From Pueribacillus theae (GTDB taxonomy: Bacteria; Bacillota; Bacilli; Bacillales; UBA6769): a stretch of DNA of 64,000 bases. Positions 18,624 to 27,068 of this stretch are shown here, piece by piece. A program made the position numbers and the translations under genes. The notes under the pieces are model-generated. The model was not told the origin of the DNA. It made no database searches and saw only the letters and a list, made by a program, of their open reading frames with translations. Each line of letters begins with the position of its first letter. Position 1 is the stretch's first letter. The stretch spans positions 1 to 64,000 of the forward strand of contig NZ_QCZG01000005.1 in the NCBI RefSeq assembly GCF_003097615.1, written 5' to 3'.

Positions 18624-18637
18624 CGAAAACGCTTTCT
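18624..18637. promoter_or_regulatory. Possible CcpA cre site
   Basis: GAAAACGCTTTC matches 12 of 14 positions of the Bacillus cre consensus (terminal T and A missing). It lies in the 116-bp gap between ligase and binding protein. If real, it would block transcription of the transporter part of the operon when preferred sugars are present. Confidence 0.4.
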
Positions 18638-18718
18638 TTAAAGGGGGTGATTGATAATCAAAAGATAATTGCTGGAAATTTTGGGGTCAATTAAAAAATA
18701 CACAGAGGAGGATTTTCA

Positions 18719-20005
18719 ATGAAACTTGGAAAACGATTCGTATTTTTCGTTGCCGGTTTACTTTTGGCAATTGGGTTAGTTGCTTGCGGAGGAGAAAAAT
18801 CAAATTCAGGCGGCAACGGGGCAGATAAGAAGGAAGATGGAGATAAAAAGGCTTCAGAAGTTGCTCAAGGTGTGACAGATGATGAAATTAAAGTAGGGCA
18901 TCTTGGACCTCAGACAGGCCCTACCGCAATCTATGATTTAATTCGAAAAGGAGCAGATTCTTACTTTAAATATGTCAACGAAAATGGAGGGGTCAATGGA
19001 AGGCAAATAAAATTTATTGCTTATGACGACCAATACCAACCTGCAAAAACGGTTCAACAGGCAAAGAAACTAGTTGATGAAGATAAAGTTTTTGCAATGC
19101 TCGGAAATGTTTGTACGCCTTGTAACACAGCGGCAAAGGACTATTACATTGAAAAGGGCATTCCTATGATCATGATTAGCACTGGAGCGAAAGAGTTTGT
19201 CGATCCGCCTTTAAAAAATTATATGGGCTCAAGCATTATGAACTACCGTGTTGAAACAAAAATCATGCTAGATTATGCGGTCAAAGAACTTGGCGCAAAG
19301 AAAATTGCATTGGCTTACCAGAACGATGACTATGGGAAAGAAGGTTATGAAGCAGTTAAAGAAGGTGTTAAAGATTATGATGGGGTAGAAATCGTAGTAG
19401 AAACACCATTCCTATCTACAGATACGGATTTAAGCTCACAAGCCCAGAAAATTGACCAGGCAAAACCTGATACAGTCTTTATGATTTCGGTTCCTAATCC
19501 AGCGGCAAACATGAAAAAAGCTTTGCATAAAATTGGTGTAAAAGATATCAATTATTTCGTATCCTCCGTTGGTGCCGACGATAACAATTTATTTGAACTG
19601 GCTGGAAAGGAAGTTTGGGAAGGTACGTACAGTGCCGCTACGTTGCCTAAGCCTGAATTTGCCAAAGATGATGAGGATGTTCAGCTATTTGTAGACCGAT
19701 TCAAAAAGGATTATCCAAATGATCCGACCGAAGGATTTTCTATGGTAGGATGGGCAGCGGGTCAAGTCTTTGTAGAAGCTCTAGAAAAAACAGGGGACGA
19801 TCTAACTTGGGATAACTTCCTTGAATCATTTAATTCTTTCGATAACTGGGATGGTTCATTATACGCGGGAGTTTCTTTCTCACCTGAAAACCATTACGGC
19901 TTAACATCTACATTCTTAACCCAAGCGAAAGATGGACATATTGAGCCGATTACGAAACCAGCGACATTTGATCCAGCAACTGGTGAAATTAAATACTCGG
20001 AATAA
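18719..20005 (+). CDS. LIV-type substrate-binding lipoprotein with CTPC motif, copy 1
   Basis: A 428-residue lipoprotein: signal peptide ending LVAC (Cys23), Gly/Lys-rich tether, then a Peripla_BP_6 fold. It shares HLGPQTGPTAIYDL, IAYDDQYQPAKTV and the C-terminal NWDGSLYAGV with the next gene, so the two are a tandem duplication. Both carry Cys-Thr-Pro-Cys (Cys132 and Cys135 here) in the loop that in this family contacts ligand. ATG follows GAGGAGG. The ligand is unknown, probably a carboxylate given the surrounding ligases. Confidence 0.92.
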   Translation: MKLGKRFVFFVAGLLLAIGLVACGGEKSNSGGNGADKKEDGDKKASEVAQGVTDDEIKVGHLGPQTGPTAIYDLIRKGADSYFKYVNENGGVNGRQIKFIAYDDQYQPAKTVQQAKKLVDEDKVFAMLGNVCTPCNTAAKDYYIEKGIPMIMISTGAKEFVDPPLKNYMGSSIMNYRVETKIMLDYAVKELGAKKIALAYQNDDYGKEGYEAVKEGVKDYDGVEIVVETPFLSTDTDLSSQAQKIDQAKPDTVFMISVPNPAANMKKALHKIGVKDINYFVSSVGADDNNLFELAGKEVWEGTYSAATLPKPEFAKDDEDVQLFVDRFKKDYPNDPTEGFSMVGWAAGQVFVEALEKTGDDLTWDNFLESFNSFDNWDGSLYAGVSFSPENHYGLTSTFLTQAKDGHIEPITKPATFDPATGEIKYSE

Positions 20006-20053
20006 AATATATTCATAATCTTTTAAATTTCGGTGTCGTTGGGAGGCGTTTCA

Positions 20054-21322
20054 GTGAAATTAAGTAAAACCTATTTGGTTCTCCTCGCAGCAATGGCAAT
20101 GAGTATAGTTTTAGCCGCCTGTAGTGACAAGACTACAGGCGGCAATAATACCGAAACAGACGAGAAGAACGAAAAAACCGCACAAGGAGTAACAGATGAA
20201 GAAATATTGATTGGCCATCTAGGTCCGCAAACAGGACCAACAGCTATCTATGACCTAGTTAGAAAGGGAATTGAAACACACTTCGAATATGTGAACGAAA
20301 ACGGTGGGGTGAATGGCCGCAAACTAAAATTGATCGCTTATGATGATCAATACCAGCCTGCGAAAACTGTGCAATTAGCGAAAAAGTTGGTGGACGAAGA
20401 TAAAGTGTTTGCAGTCCTTGGAAATATTTGTACGCCTTGTAACACAGCTGCAAAAGACTATTACGTTCAAAAAGGTGTACCGATGGTCCTCGTAAACTCA
20501 GGAGCAAAAGAATTTGTGGATCCACCAATTGATTCCTATATGGGATCAGCCGTGTTCAATTACCAGGCTGAAGCGAAAATATTTTTAGATTATGCCGTAA
20601 CGAAACTTGGGGCAAAAAAAATTGCACTTGCTTATCAAAATGACGATTTTGGAAAAGAGTTTTTTGAATCAGCGAAAGAAGCAATTGGAAATTATCCTGA
20701 TGCCGAAATTGTTACTGAGGTGACATTTCTAGCAACTGATACGGATTTTAGTTCTCAAGCGAAGAAGTTGGAAAATGCAAATCCTGACGCGGTTTTGAAT
20801 TTCGCCACTCCTAACCCGGCCGCAAATTTGAAAAAAGCAATGCATAAGATTGGATTGGATCAGCCGGATTATATCGTTTCGACTGTTGGGGCAAATGATA
20901 CAAACTTATTTGAACTTGCTGGTAAAGAAGTTTGGGAAGGCACATATAGCGGAGGAATATTCCCTATGCCTGAAACGTCTACAAATGATGAAGATGTCAA
21001 ATTATTTGTAGAACGATTTAGCAAAAATTATCCAAATGATCCTGCGACAAGCTTCTCTGAAAATGGCTGGGCAGTTGCTCAAGTGTTAGTAGAAGCGATT
21101 AAAAGAACGGAAGGCGACTTAACATGGGAAAATTTCTTAAACGCGTTCTATACGTTTGATAACTGGGATGGCTCATTATATGCAGGGGTTACATTTTCTG
21201 AAGACAATCATTATGGATTGACATCAATGTTTATGACAGAAGCAAAAGACGGAAAAATTGTACCGATTACTGAACCAATCACAATTGACCCTTCAAGTGG
21301 TGAAATTAAATACAACGAATAA
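20054..21322 (+). CDS. LIV-type substrate-binding lipoprotein with CTPC motif, copy 2
   Basis: A 422-residue paralogue of the preceding protein. The lipobox is LAAC (Cys23), and CTPC occurs at Cys126/Cys129. The GTG at 20054 follows GGGAGGCG; the longer frame would include that site. Divergence between the copies is spread along the length, which fits separate ligand preferences sharing one permease. Confidence 0.92.
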   Translation: MKLSKTYLVLLAAMAMSIVLAACSDKTTGGNNTETDEKNEKTAQGVTDEEILIGHLGPQTGPTAIYDLVRKGIETHFEYVNENGGVNGRKLKLIAYDDQYQPAKTVQLAKKLVDEDKVFAVLGNICTPCNTAAKDYYVQKGVPMVLVNSGAKEFVDPPIDSYMGSAVFNYQAEAKIFLDYAVTKLGAKKIALAYQNDDFGKEFFESAKEAIGNYPDAEIVTEVTFLATDTDFSSQAKKLENANPDAVLNFATPNPAANLKKAMHKIGLDQPDYIVSTVGANDTNLFELAGKEVWEGTYSGGIFPMPETSTNDEDVKLFVERFSKNYPNDPATSFSENGWAVAQVLVEAIKRTEGDLTWENFLNAFYTFDNWDGSLYAGVTFSEDNHYGLTSMFMTEAKDGKIVPITEPITIDPSSGEIKYNE

Positions 21323-21331
21323 TAAAAATAG

Positions 21332-21369
21332 TGGGCAGATCGTTTTGTCATTGTCTGCCCATCTCTTTT
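21332..21369 (+). terminator. Hairpin after tandem binding proteins (attenuator)
   Basis: TGGGCAGA and TCTGCCCA form a perfect 8-bp stem with a 14-base loop followed by TCTCTTTT. It is placed like the hairpin at 1356 and would reduce read-through into the permease genes or protect the upstream mRNA. Confidence 0.6.
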
Positions 21370-21394
21370 ATAAAAGAAGGAAGGTGAACATTCG

Positions 21395-22261
21395 ATGCAA
21401 ATCATTGTAAGCGGTTTAATTTTTGGGTGTATTTATGCCCTTGTTGCATTAGGATTAGTTCTCATTTTTAAAACGACTGAGATTGTCAATTTCGCCCATG
21501 GTGAAATGGCAATGGTAACGACATTTGTTAGTTTTGTCTTTCTGACAAAGTATGGTTTTTCATACGGAGTCTCCCTTGTATTTGCGTTTGTGTTTGCCGC
21601 GATATTTGGACTTGTTGTTTATTTTGTTTTTATGAAGCGAGTGCAATCGTCCCCACATTTAAATCAAATTGTACTAACCTTAGGCTTATTTATGGTATTT
21701 AACGGGCTTGCCGGCTTGATTTGGGGATATCAGCCATCTTCATTTCCCGAAGCGATTGGCGGTGATCCGTTTAAAGTTGGCGGAGTGTATATAACGAAAA
21801 ACGAACTGTTTATTGTGGGGATCACGGTTCTGTTAATGCTGTTGTTTTTCCTTTTATTCCGCTACACAAAAATCGGGCTTGCGATGCAGGCAGCTTCTCA
21901 AGATATTATGACATCGGAATTAATGGGGATTAAAGTATCAGGTGTCTTTATGGGGACTTGGGCGATTGGAACAGTGCTTGGAGGAATTGCCGGAGTTATG
22001 ACAGCGCCGATTACGTTTTTAAGCCCAAACATGATGACGGAAATTATGATTATTGCTTTTGCTGGAGCGGTGCTTGGCGGTTTTGTGAGTTTGCCTGGTG
22101 CGGTCATTGGAGGCCTTATCATTGGGGCTTTTGAAAATGTGGTTAGCTATTATATTTCACCAGAAATGAAGATCGTCTTTACATTTTTGCTCATCATTAT
22201 TGTGTTATACATTCGTCCTCAAGGAATCTTTGGTGGGGCTAAACTAGTCAAAAAGGTGTGA
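21395..22261 (+). CDS. LIV-type ABC transporter permease (LivH-like)
   Basis: A 288-residue polytopic membrane protein with the LivH pattern: IVSGLIFGCIYALVALGL at the N-terminus, NFAHGEMAMV, and a C-terminal LYIRPQGIFG. ATG follows GAAGGAAGGTG. It is the channel subunit of the second LIV-type importer, serving the tandem binding proteins and perhaps the orphan one at 13161. Confidence 0.92.
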   Translation: MQIIVSGLIFGCIYALVALGLVLIFKTTEIVNFAHGEMAMVTTFVSFVFLTKYGFSYGVSLVFAFVFAAIFGLVVYFVFMKRVQSSPHLNQIVLTLGLFMVFNGLAGLIWGYQPSSFPEAIGGDPFKVGGVYITKNELFIVGITVLLMLLFFLLFRYTKIGLAMQAASQDIMTSELMGIKVSGVFMGTWAIGTVLGGIAGVMTAPITFLSPNMMTEIMIIAFAGAVLGGFVSLPGAVIGGLIIGAFENVVSYYISPEMKIVFTFLLIIIVLYIRPQGIFGGAKLVKKV

Positions 22262-22267
22262 TGGACA

Positions 22268-23278
22268 ATGAATAATTTAATTGGAAATAAAAAAGTTTGG
22301 CTGGCCTTGCTCGTTCTTTTTATGCTTGTATATCCATTTGTCGTGGGACAGTCCGGGTACTTAATGACGCTTTTTGTCATGATAACGATTTACGCCATTT
22401 CGGCAATGTCTTTAAATTTATTGGTTGGATATGGAGGACAGATTTCAGTTGGGCATGCAGGGTTTTTAGCGATCGGGGGCTATTCAGCAGCGATTCTCGC
22501 TTCAAAGTTGGGCTTGCCATTCTTGCTTGCACTTCCTCTTTCTGGCGTAATTACTGGATTGATTGGCCTCGTTATCGGCCTTCCGGCGGTGCGTTTAAGC
22601 GGGCATTTTCTCGCTGTGGCGACACTTGGTTTCGGGCTTTCCATTCCGCAAATCGCTCTCAATTGGGACAGTCTGACAGGAGGCTATTCAGGTTTAGGAT
22701 TATTTCGTCCTTCCTGGCTTTCAAGCGATCTGCAATTTTTTTACGCGATTGTTTTGTCAGCCATTCTTATTACATGGCTCTTGTATAACATTTTGAAAAG
22801 CCGGTTGGGAAGGGCATTTCTTGCGATTCGCGAAAGTGAAGTAGCGGCACAGGCGACAGGAATTAATATCTCTTTTTATAAAACGATGATGTTTACCGTC
22901 AGCGCCTTTTTTACCGGGTTAGCAGGCGGGCTTTATGCGTACTGGATCGGATTTGTCAGCCCGAATGATTTCACGGTTGTTACGTCATTTTTACTCTTAG
23001 GAATGATTGTTGTAGGAGGATTGGCGTCGCTGCCTGGTGCAGTGATTGGAGCAATTATCTTTACCATTCTGCCCGAACTGACAAGCTCTTTCGTTGGCTT
23101 AACAAACATTGCGATTGGAACGGCCATTGTGCTCATTATTTTGTTCCGTCCAGCTGGCTTAATTTCTGTCGTTGATCGGTTTAAGAAGAAAAAACAACCT
23201 GTAAAAATAATAGAAGAAAATGATCAAATTCCTTTGCCAGATGGGGATGGAGGTGCAGCTAAGAATGTTAACCTTTAA
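22268..23278 (+). CDS. LIV-type ABC transporter permease (LivM-like)
   Basis: A 336-residue polytopic permease with SLNLLVGYGGQISVGHAGF, the LivM hallmark, and a hydrophilic tail of about 35 residues. It starts 6 bases after the LivH-like stop, and its end overlaps the LivG-like start, marking a coupled operon. Confidence 0.92.
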   Translation: MNNLIGNKKVWLALLVLFMLVYPFVVGQSGYLMTLFVMITIYAISAMSLNLLVGYGGQISVGHAGFLAIGGYSAAILASKLGLPFLLALPLSGVITGLIGLVIGLPAVRLSGHFLAVATLGFGLSIPQIALNWDSLTGGYSGLGLFRPSWLSSDLQFFYAIVLSAILITWLLYNILKSRLGRAFLAIRESEVAAQATGINISFYKTMMFTVSAFFTGLAGGLYAYWIGFVSPNDFTVVTSFLLLGMIVVGGLASLPGAVIGAIIFTILPELTSSFVGLTNIAIGTAIVLIILFRPAGLISVVDRFKKKKQPVKIIEENDQIPLPDGDGGAAKNVNL

Positions 23279-24041
23279 AAACGTTACTGTTCAATTTGCC
23301 GGTTTAACTGCTATCAATAAACTTTCTTTTGATGTTCCAGCTGGAAAAATTTTTTCAATCATCGGTCCAAATGGCGCAGGCAAAACAACGGTTTTTAACT
23401 GCATTAGCCGCTTTTACACCCCTGTTAGCGGTGAAATTGAATTTAATGGGAAAAATCTGCTGCAATTTAAACCTCATCATGTCATCAAGGAAGGGATTGC
23501 ACGCAGTTTTCAGAATGTGGAATTATTTGCGAATATGACGGTGCTTGATAATTTGCTGACAGGTCTTCATCCAACATTAAACAAAAATATTTTTTCAATC
23601 GCGCTGAATTTTCCTGCGATAAAAAAATCAGAACGTGAAGCAGTCGCAAGAGCGAACGAGGTCATGGAACTGCTCGATATTAAAGAGCTTGCAGATGAAA
23701 AAGTAAACAATCTGCCTTTCGGTTACCAAAAAATGGTCGATATCGGCAGGGCGATGATGTCTGATACAAAATTAATTTTATTAGATGAGCCAGTAGCAGG
23801 AATGAACCCAGTGGAAACTGAGAAAATTAGCGATCTTATTTTGCGCTTGAGAGACGAGATGGGCTTTACCGTACTTGTAATTGAACACGATATGTCACTT
23901 GTTATGAAGGTTTCTGATTATGTGACTGTCATGAACTTCGGCCAGAAAATCGCTGAAGGCGTTCCTCAAGAAATCCAAAGAAACCCAGTTGTTATCGAAG
24001 CTTACTTAGGGGAGGTCGACGACGTTGCTCCAGTTAACTGA
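23265..24041 (+). CDS. LIV-type ABC transporter ATP-binding protein (LivG-like)
   Basis: A 258-residue ABC ATPase with GPNGAGKTT Walker A, signature LPFGYQ and LLLDEPVAGMNP, all normal for LivG. The ATG at 23265 follows GGATGGAGGTG and lies inside the end of the permease gene. In contrast to the LivG-like protein at 4974, its signature loop is intact. Confidence 0.92.
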   Translation: MLTFKNVTVQFAGLTAINKLSFDVPAGKIFSIIGPNGAGKTTVFNCISRFYTPVSGEIEFNGKNLLQFKPHHVIKEGIARSFQNVELFANMTVLDNLLTGLHPTLNKNIFSIALNFPAIKKSEREAVARANEVMELLDIKELADEKVNNLPFGYQKMVDIGRAMMSDTKLILLDEPVAGMNPVETEKISDLILRLRDEMGFTVLVIEHDMSLVMKVSDYVTVMNFGQKIAEGVPQEIQRNPVVIEAYLGEVDDVAPVN

Positions 24042-24726
24042 TATCCATGCATATTATGGCCATGTCCACGCGTTGAAGGGGGTTACTTTAAAAGTGCCCG
24101 AAGGGGCAATCGTCTCGTTGCTTGGGGCAAATGGTGCAGGTAAAACAACGACGTTAAATACAATATCAAGGCTCATACAGCCTAGAAAAGGAAAGTATGA
24201 AATGGCTGGGGAGTCGATGATGAAAAAGTCGACGAGCCAAGTCGTAAAAAGCGGCATCATCCATTGTCCTGAAAATAGAAGAGTTTTCCCGCTGCTTACA
24301 GTCGAAGAAAATTTACTCATCGGTGCGTATAGCCGCAAGGATAAACAGGTGAAAAGCGATATGGAAAAAGTATTTGCCTATTTTCCAAGATTAAAAGAAA
24401 GAACGAGCCAAAAGGCAGGTACGTTAAGCGGCGGAGAGCAGCAAATGCTTGCAATTGGCAGATCATTAATGGGCAAGCCGAAAGTCCTGCTGCTTGATGA
24501 ACCATCGCTTGGAATTGCTCCCCTTTTAGTAAAAGAAATTTTTGAAATTATTAAAAGCATTAATAAAGACGGAACTTCCATTTTGCTTGTTGAACAAAAC
24601 GCACATATGGCTTTGGAGATTTCTGATTATGCGTACGTACTTGAAAACGGTAGGATTGCATTAAGCGGAAAATCAAAAGATTTAAAGAACAATGACGATG
24701 TCCGCCGGTTGTATTTAGGAGGGTAA
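24025..24726 (+). CDS. LIV-type ABC transporter ATP-binding protein (LivF-like)
   Basis: A 233-residue ABC ATPase with LGANGAGKTT, LSGGEQQ signature and DEPSLGIAP, typical of LivF. The TTG start follows GGGGAGG and overlaps the LivG-like gene by 17 bases. It is the partner ATPase of the second importer. Confidence 0.92.
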   Translation: MLQLTDIHAYYGHVHALKGVTLKVPEGAIVSLLGANGAGKTTTLNTISRLIQPRKGKYEMAGESMMKKSTSQVVKSGIIHCPENRRVFPLLTVEENLLIGAYSRKDKQVKSDMEKVFAYFPRLKERTSQKAGTLSGGEQQMLAIGRSLMGKPKVLLLDEPSLGIAPLLVKEIFEIIKSINKDGTSILLVEQNAHMALEISDYAYVLENGRIALSGKSKDLKNNDDVRRLYLGG

Positions 24727-24727
24727 T

Positions 24728-25480
24728 ATGTTTTCTCTTAAAGGAAAAACCGCAGTCGTAACAGGAGCGAGCCGCGGAATCGGAAAGGAAATTGCATTGA
24801 CATTGGCTTCCGCAGGTGCCCAAGTTATTGTAACGAGCAGAAATCTTGAAAAACTTAATGGAGTAAAGCAGAAAATTGAATCATTCGGCGGAACAGCCAC
24901 TGCCATACAAGCAGATATGGGAGATTTGAAACGTATTAACGCTTTTTTTGCTGAAATAGTAGAACGCTTTTCCAAGCTTGATCTTTTAATTAACAACGCA
25001 GGAACGACTGTTTTAAAAAGAGCCTTCGATATTCTAGAAGAAGATTGGGATAACGTACTTAACACGAATTTAAAAGGACTATTTTTTGCAAGTCAGGCCG
25101 CTGCCAAGCTAATGAAGGAAACTGGCGGCGGGAAAATCGTTAATATTGCTTCGGTTTTGGGGGCTGTTGGTGAAGAACTGGCTGCCCCATACATTGCAAG
25201 CAAAGGCGGAGTTATCCAGTTGACAAAAGCGCTTGCGTTAGAATGGTCGCGCTTTGGTATTCAAGTGAATGCTGTTGGTCCTGGTTATGTAAAAACGGAA
25301 ATTAATGCAGAATTGCTGGATAATGAGAAAGCTGGCAGTCATATTAGGAACAAAATTCCGATGCGGAGATTAGGATCAACGAAGGAAGTTGCTTCAGGTG
25401 TCCTTTACTTATGCTCCGATGAAGCTTCTTATATTACCGGCCAAACATTGTTTATTGACGGCGGGTGGCTTGCACAGTAA
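24728..25480 (+). CDS. SDR-family oxidoreductase
   Basis: A 250-residue classical SDR. TGASRGIG is at 12-19, NNAG is present, and the catalytic Ser with Tyr155 and Lys159 (YIASK) are in place. It starts one base after the LivF-like gene. It is a paralogue of the SDR at 16235, with clear differences near the substrate loop. A role in oxidising a hydroxyl or 3-hydroxyacyl intermediate is inferred from context. Confidence 0.9.
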   Translation: MFSLKGKTAVVTGASRGIGKEIALTLASAGAQVIVTSRNLEKLNGVKQKIESFGGTATAIQADMGDLKRINAFFAEIVERFSKLDLLINNAGTTVLKRAFDILEEDWDNVLNTNLKGLFFASQAAAKLMKETGGGKIVNIASVLGAVGEELAAPYIASKGGVIQLTKALALEWSRFGIQVNAVGPGYVKTEINAELLDNEKAGSHIRNKIPMRRLGSTKEVASGVLYLCSDEASYITGQTLFIDGGWLAQ

Positions 25481-25506
25481 AAAGCGTTTTAGAAAGGGGA
25501 GGTTAA

Positions 25507-27036
25507 ATGAACCTGGCCTATGCTTTAGAGAGAAATGCAGCGATTAAGCCTGATGAACCAGCTATCCTTTTTAAAAACCATTCATATACATACAAACAGA
25601 TTAATCAAGAAACGAATCGGTATGCAAATCTATTTGAAAAATATGGCATTAAAAAGGGCGATTGTATCAGTATTTGGCTTCCAAATGGAATGGAATTTAT
25701 TTACGCTTTCTATGCGATTTTAAAAATTGGCGCACTAGCTGTTCCGATAAATTATTTATTCAAGAAGGCGGAAGCACTCTATATATTGAAAAATTCAGAT
25801 GCTAAACTGCTTGTCACTGATAATGGCAAGTTGGAATTTGCTTTCGAAATGCTTGAAGAGCTTCAAAAATTGGAAAAAATCGCGGTCAATGAGGATTTGT
25901 TTTCGGATAATGCGAACCTTATCTCGTTAAAAAAGGAATTGAAAGTTGCCAGCAATCATAAAATAGCCTGTGAACTTTCACCTGATCATGGGGCCTGTGT
26001 CTTATACACGTCCGGTACAACGGGACAGCCAAAAGGTGTAGAGCTATCGCATTTTAATGTAAGCTTGAACGCAGAGTTTTATGCAGACAGCATTGGATTA
26101 ACGGATAGGCATTACGGATGTATTGTTACGCCATTGTCACATTTACTTGTGTTAATGGCCGGGCTCATTTTAATTTTTATGAAGGGCGGCAAGTTTTACT
26201 TGTTTGAAAGATTCAATGCCCAGGAAGTGGCTTCAAAAATACATCAGGAAAAAATCAATTTTTTCATTGGTGTACCGGCGATGTATTACATGTTTTTAAC
26301 ATTGCCTGAAGAAGAAAAATATGACATGTCTTCTTTGCAAATTTGCATTACAAGCGGTGCACACATGCCTCTTGAAGTGAGAAGGAAATTTGAAGAGCGT
26401 TTCCAGACATTTACAATTCAAGCCTATGGACAAACAGAAAGCTCTCCGGTTATTACTGTGGATCAAATCTCCAAAGAAAGACGATTTGAAAGCGTGGGTC
26501 TCCCTCTTCCGCATATTGAGGTGAAAATTGTCGATGAAAAAGGCAATGAGCAGCCTCCTGGAAAGCCTGGGGAAATTATTGCGCGTGGACATTGCGTCAT
26601 GAAGGGCTACTGGAAGAACGAAGAAGCGACGAAAAATACCGTAAAGAATGGTTGGCTTTATACAGGGGATATCGGAAAAATGGATGAAGACGGTTACGTT
26701 TATTTGCTCGATCGCCTGAAAGAAATGATCATATCAGGCGGCTATAACATCTACCCTAAAGAACTGGAGAATGTCCTTTACCAGCATCCGGCTGTTCTTG
26801 AAGCTGCTGTTATCGGTATAGAGGATGAAAGATTAGGAGAAATTCCGAAAGCTTTTATTGTATTAAAAGAAGATAGTACCGTCACTACGAAAGAAATTAA
26901 AAAATTTTCCGAAAGCCAACTAGCTTCCTATAAACGAATCAGGGAGGTTGAATTTGTAGAAGAAATCCCAAAAACTCCGACTGGAAAACTGATGAAAAGG
27001 CGGCTCGTTGAGCAGGAAAACGCGAAACTGAAGTGA
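25507..27036 (+). CDS. Acyl-CoA ligase (AMP-forming)
   Basis: A 509-residue ANL ligase with YTSGTTGQPKG near residue 167, YGQTESSP, DRLKEMIISGGYN and the catalytic lysine in TGKLMKRR. ATG follows GGGGAGG. It is similar in layout to long-chain fatty acid-CoA ligases. It is the second of four CoA-ligase or CoA-isomerising genes in this operon, so several related acids or successive intermediates are probably activated. Confidence 0.9.
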   Translation: MNLAYALERNAAIKPDEPAILFKNHSYTYKQINQETNRYANLFEKYGIKKGDCISIWLPNGMEFIYAFYAILKIGALAVPINYLFKKAEALYILKNSDAKLLVTDNGKLEFAFEMLEELQKLEKIAVNEDLFSDNANLISLKKELKVASNHKIACELSPDHGACVLYTSGTTGQPKGVELSHFNVSLNAEFYADSIGLTDRHYGCIVTPLSHLLVLMAGLILIFMKGGKFYLFERFNAQEVASKIHQEKINFFIGVPAMYYMFLTLPEEEKYDMSSLQICITSGAHMPLEVRRKFEERFQTFTIQAYGQTESSPVITVDQISKERRFESVGLPLPHIEVKIVDEKGNEQPPGKPGEIIARGHCVMKGYWKNEEATKNTVKNGWLYTGDIGKMDEDGYVYLLDRLKEMIISGGYNIYPKELENVLYQHPAVLEAAVIGIEDERLGEIPKAFIVLKEDSTVTTKEIKKFSESQLASYKRIREVEFVEEIPKTPTGKLMKRRLVEQENAKLK

Positions 27037-27068
27037 GAAAAACAATCGTACACAATAAGGAGGTTGAA

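Noticed and set aside
22297-22788. 163-residue ORF overlapping the LivM-like gene
   Set aside because: It is an out-of-frame reading of a clear permease gene, with low-similarity composition.
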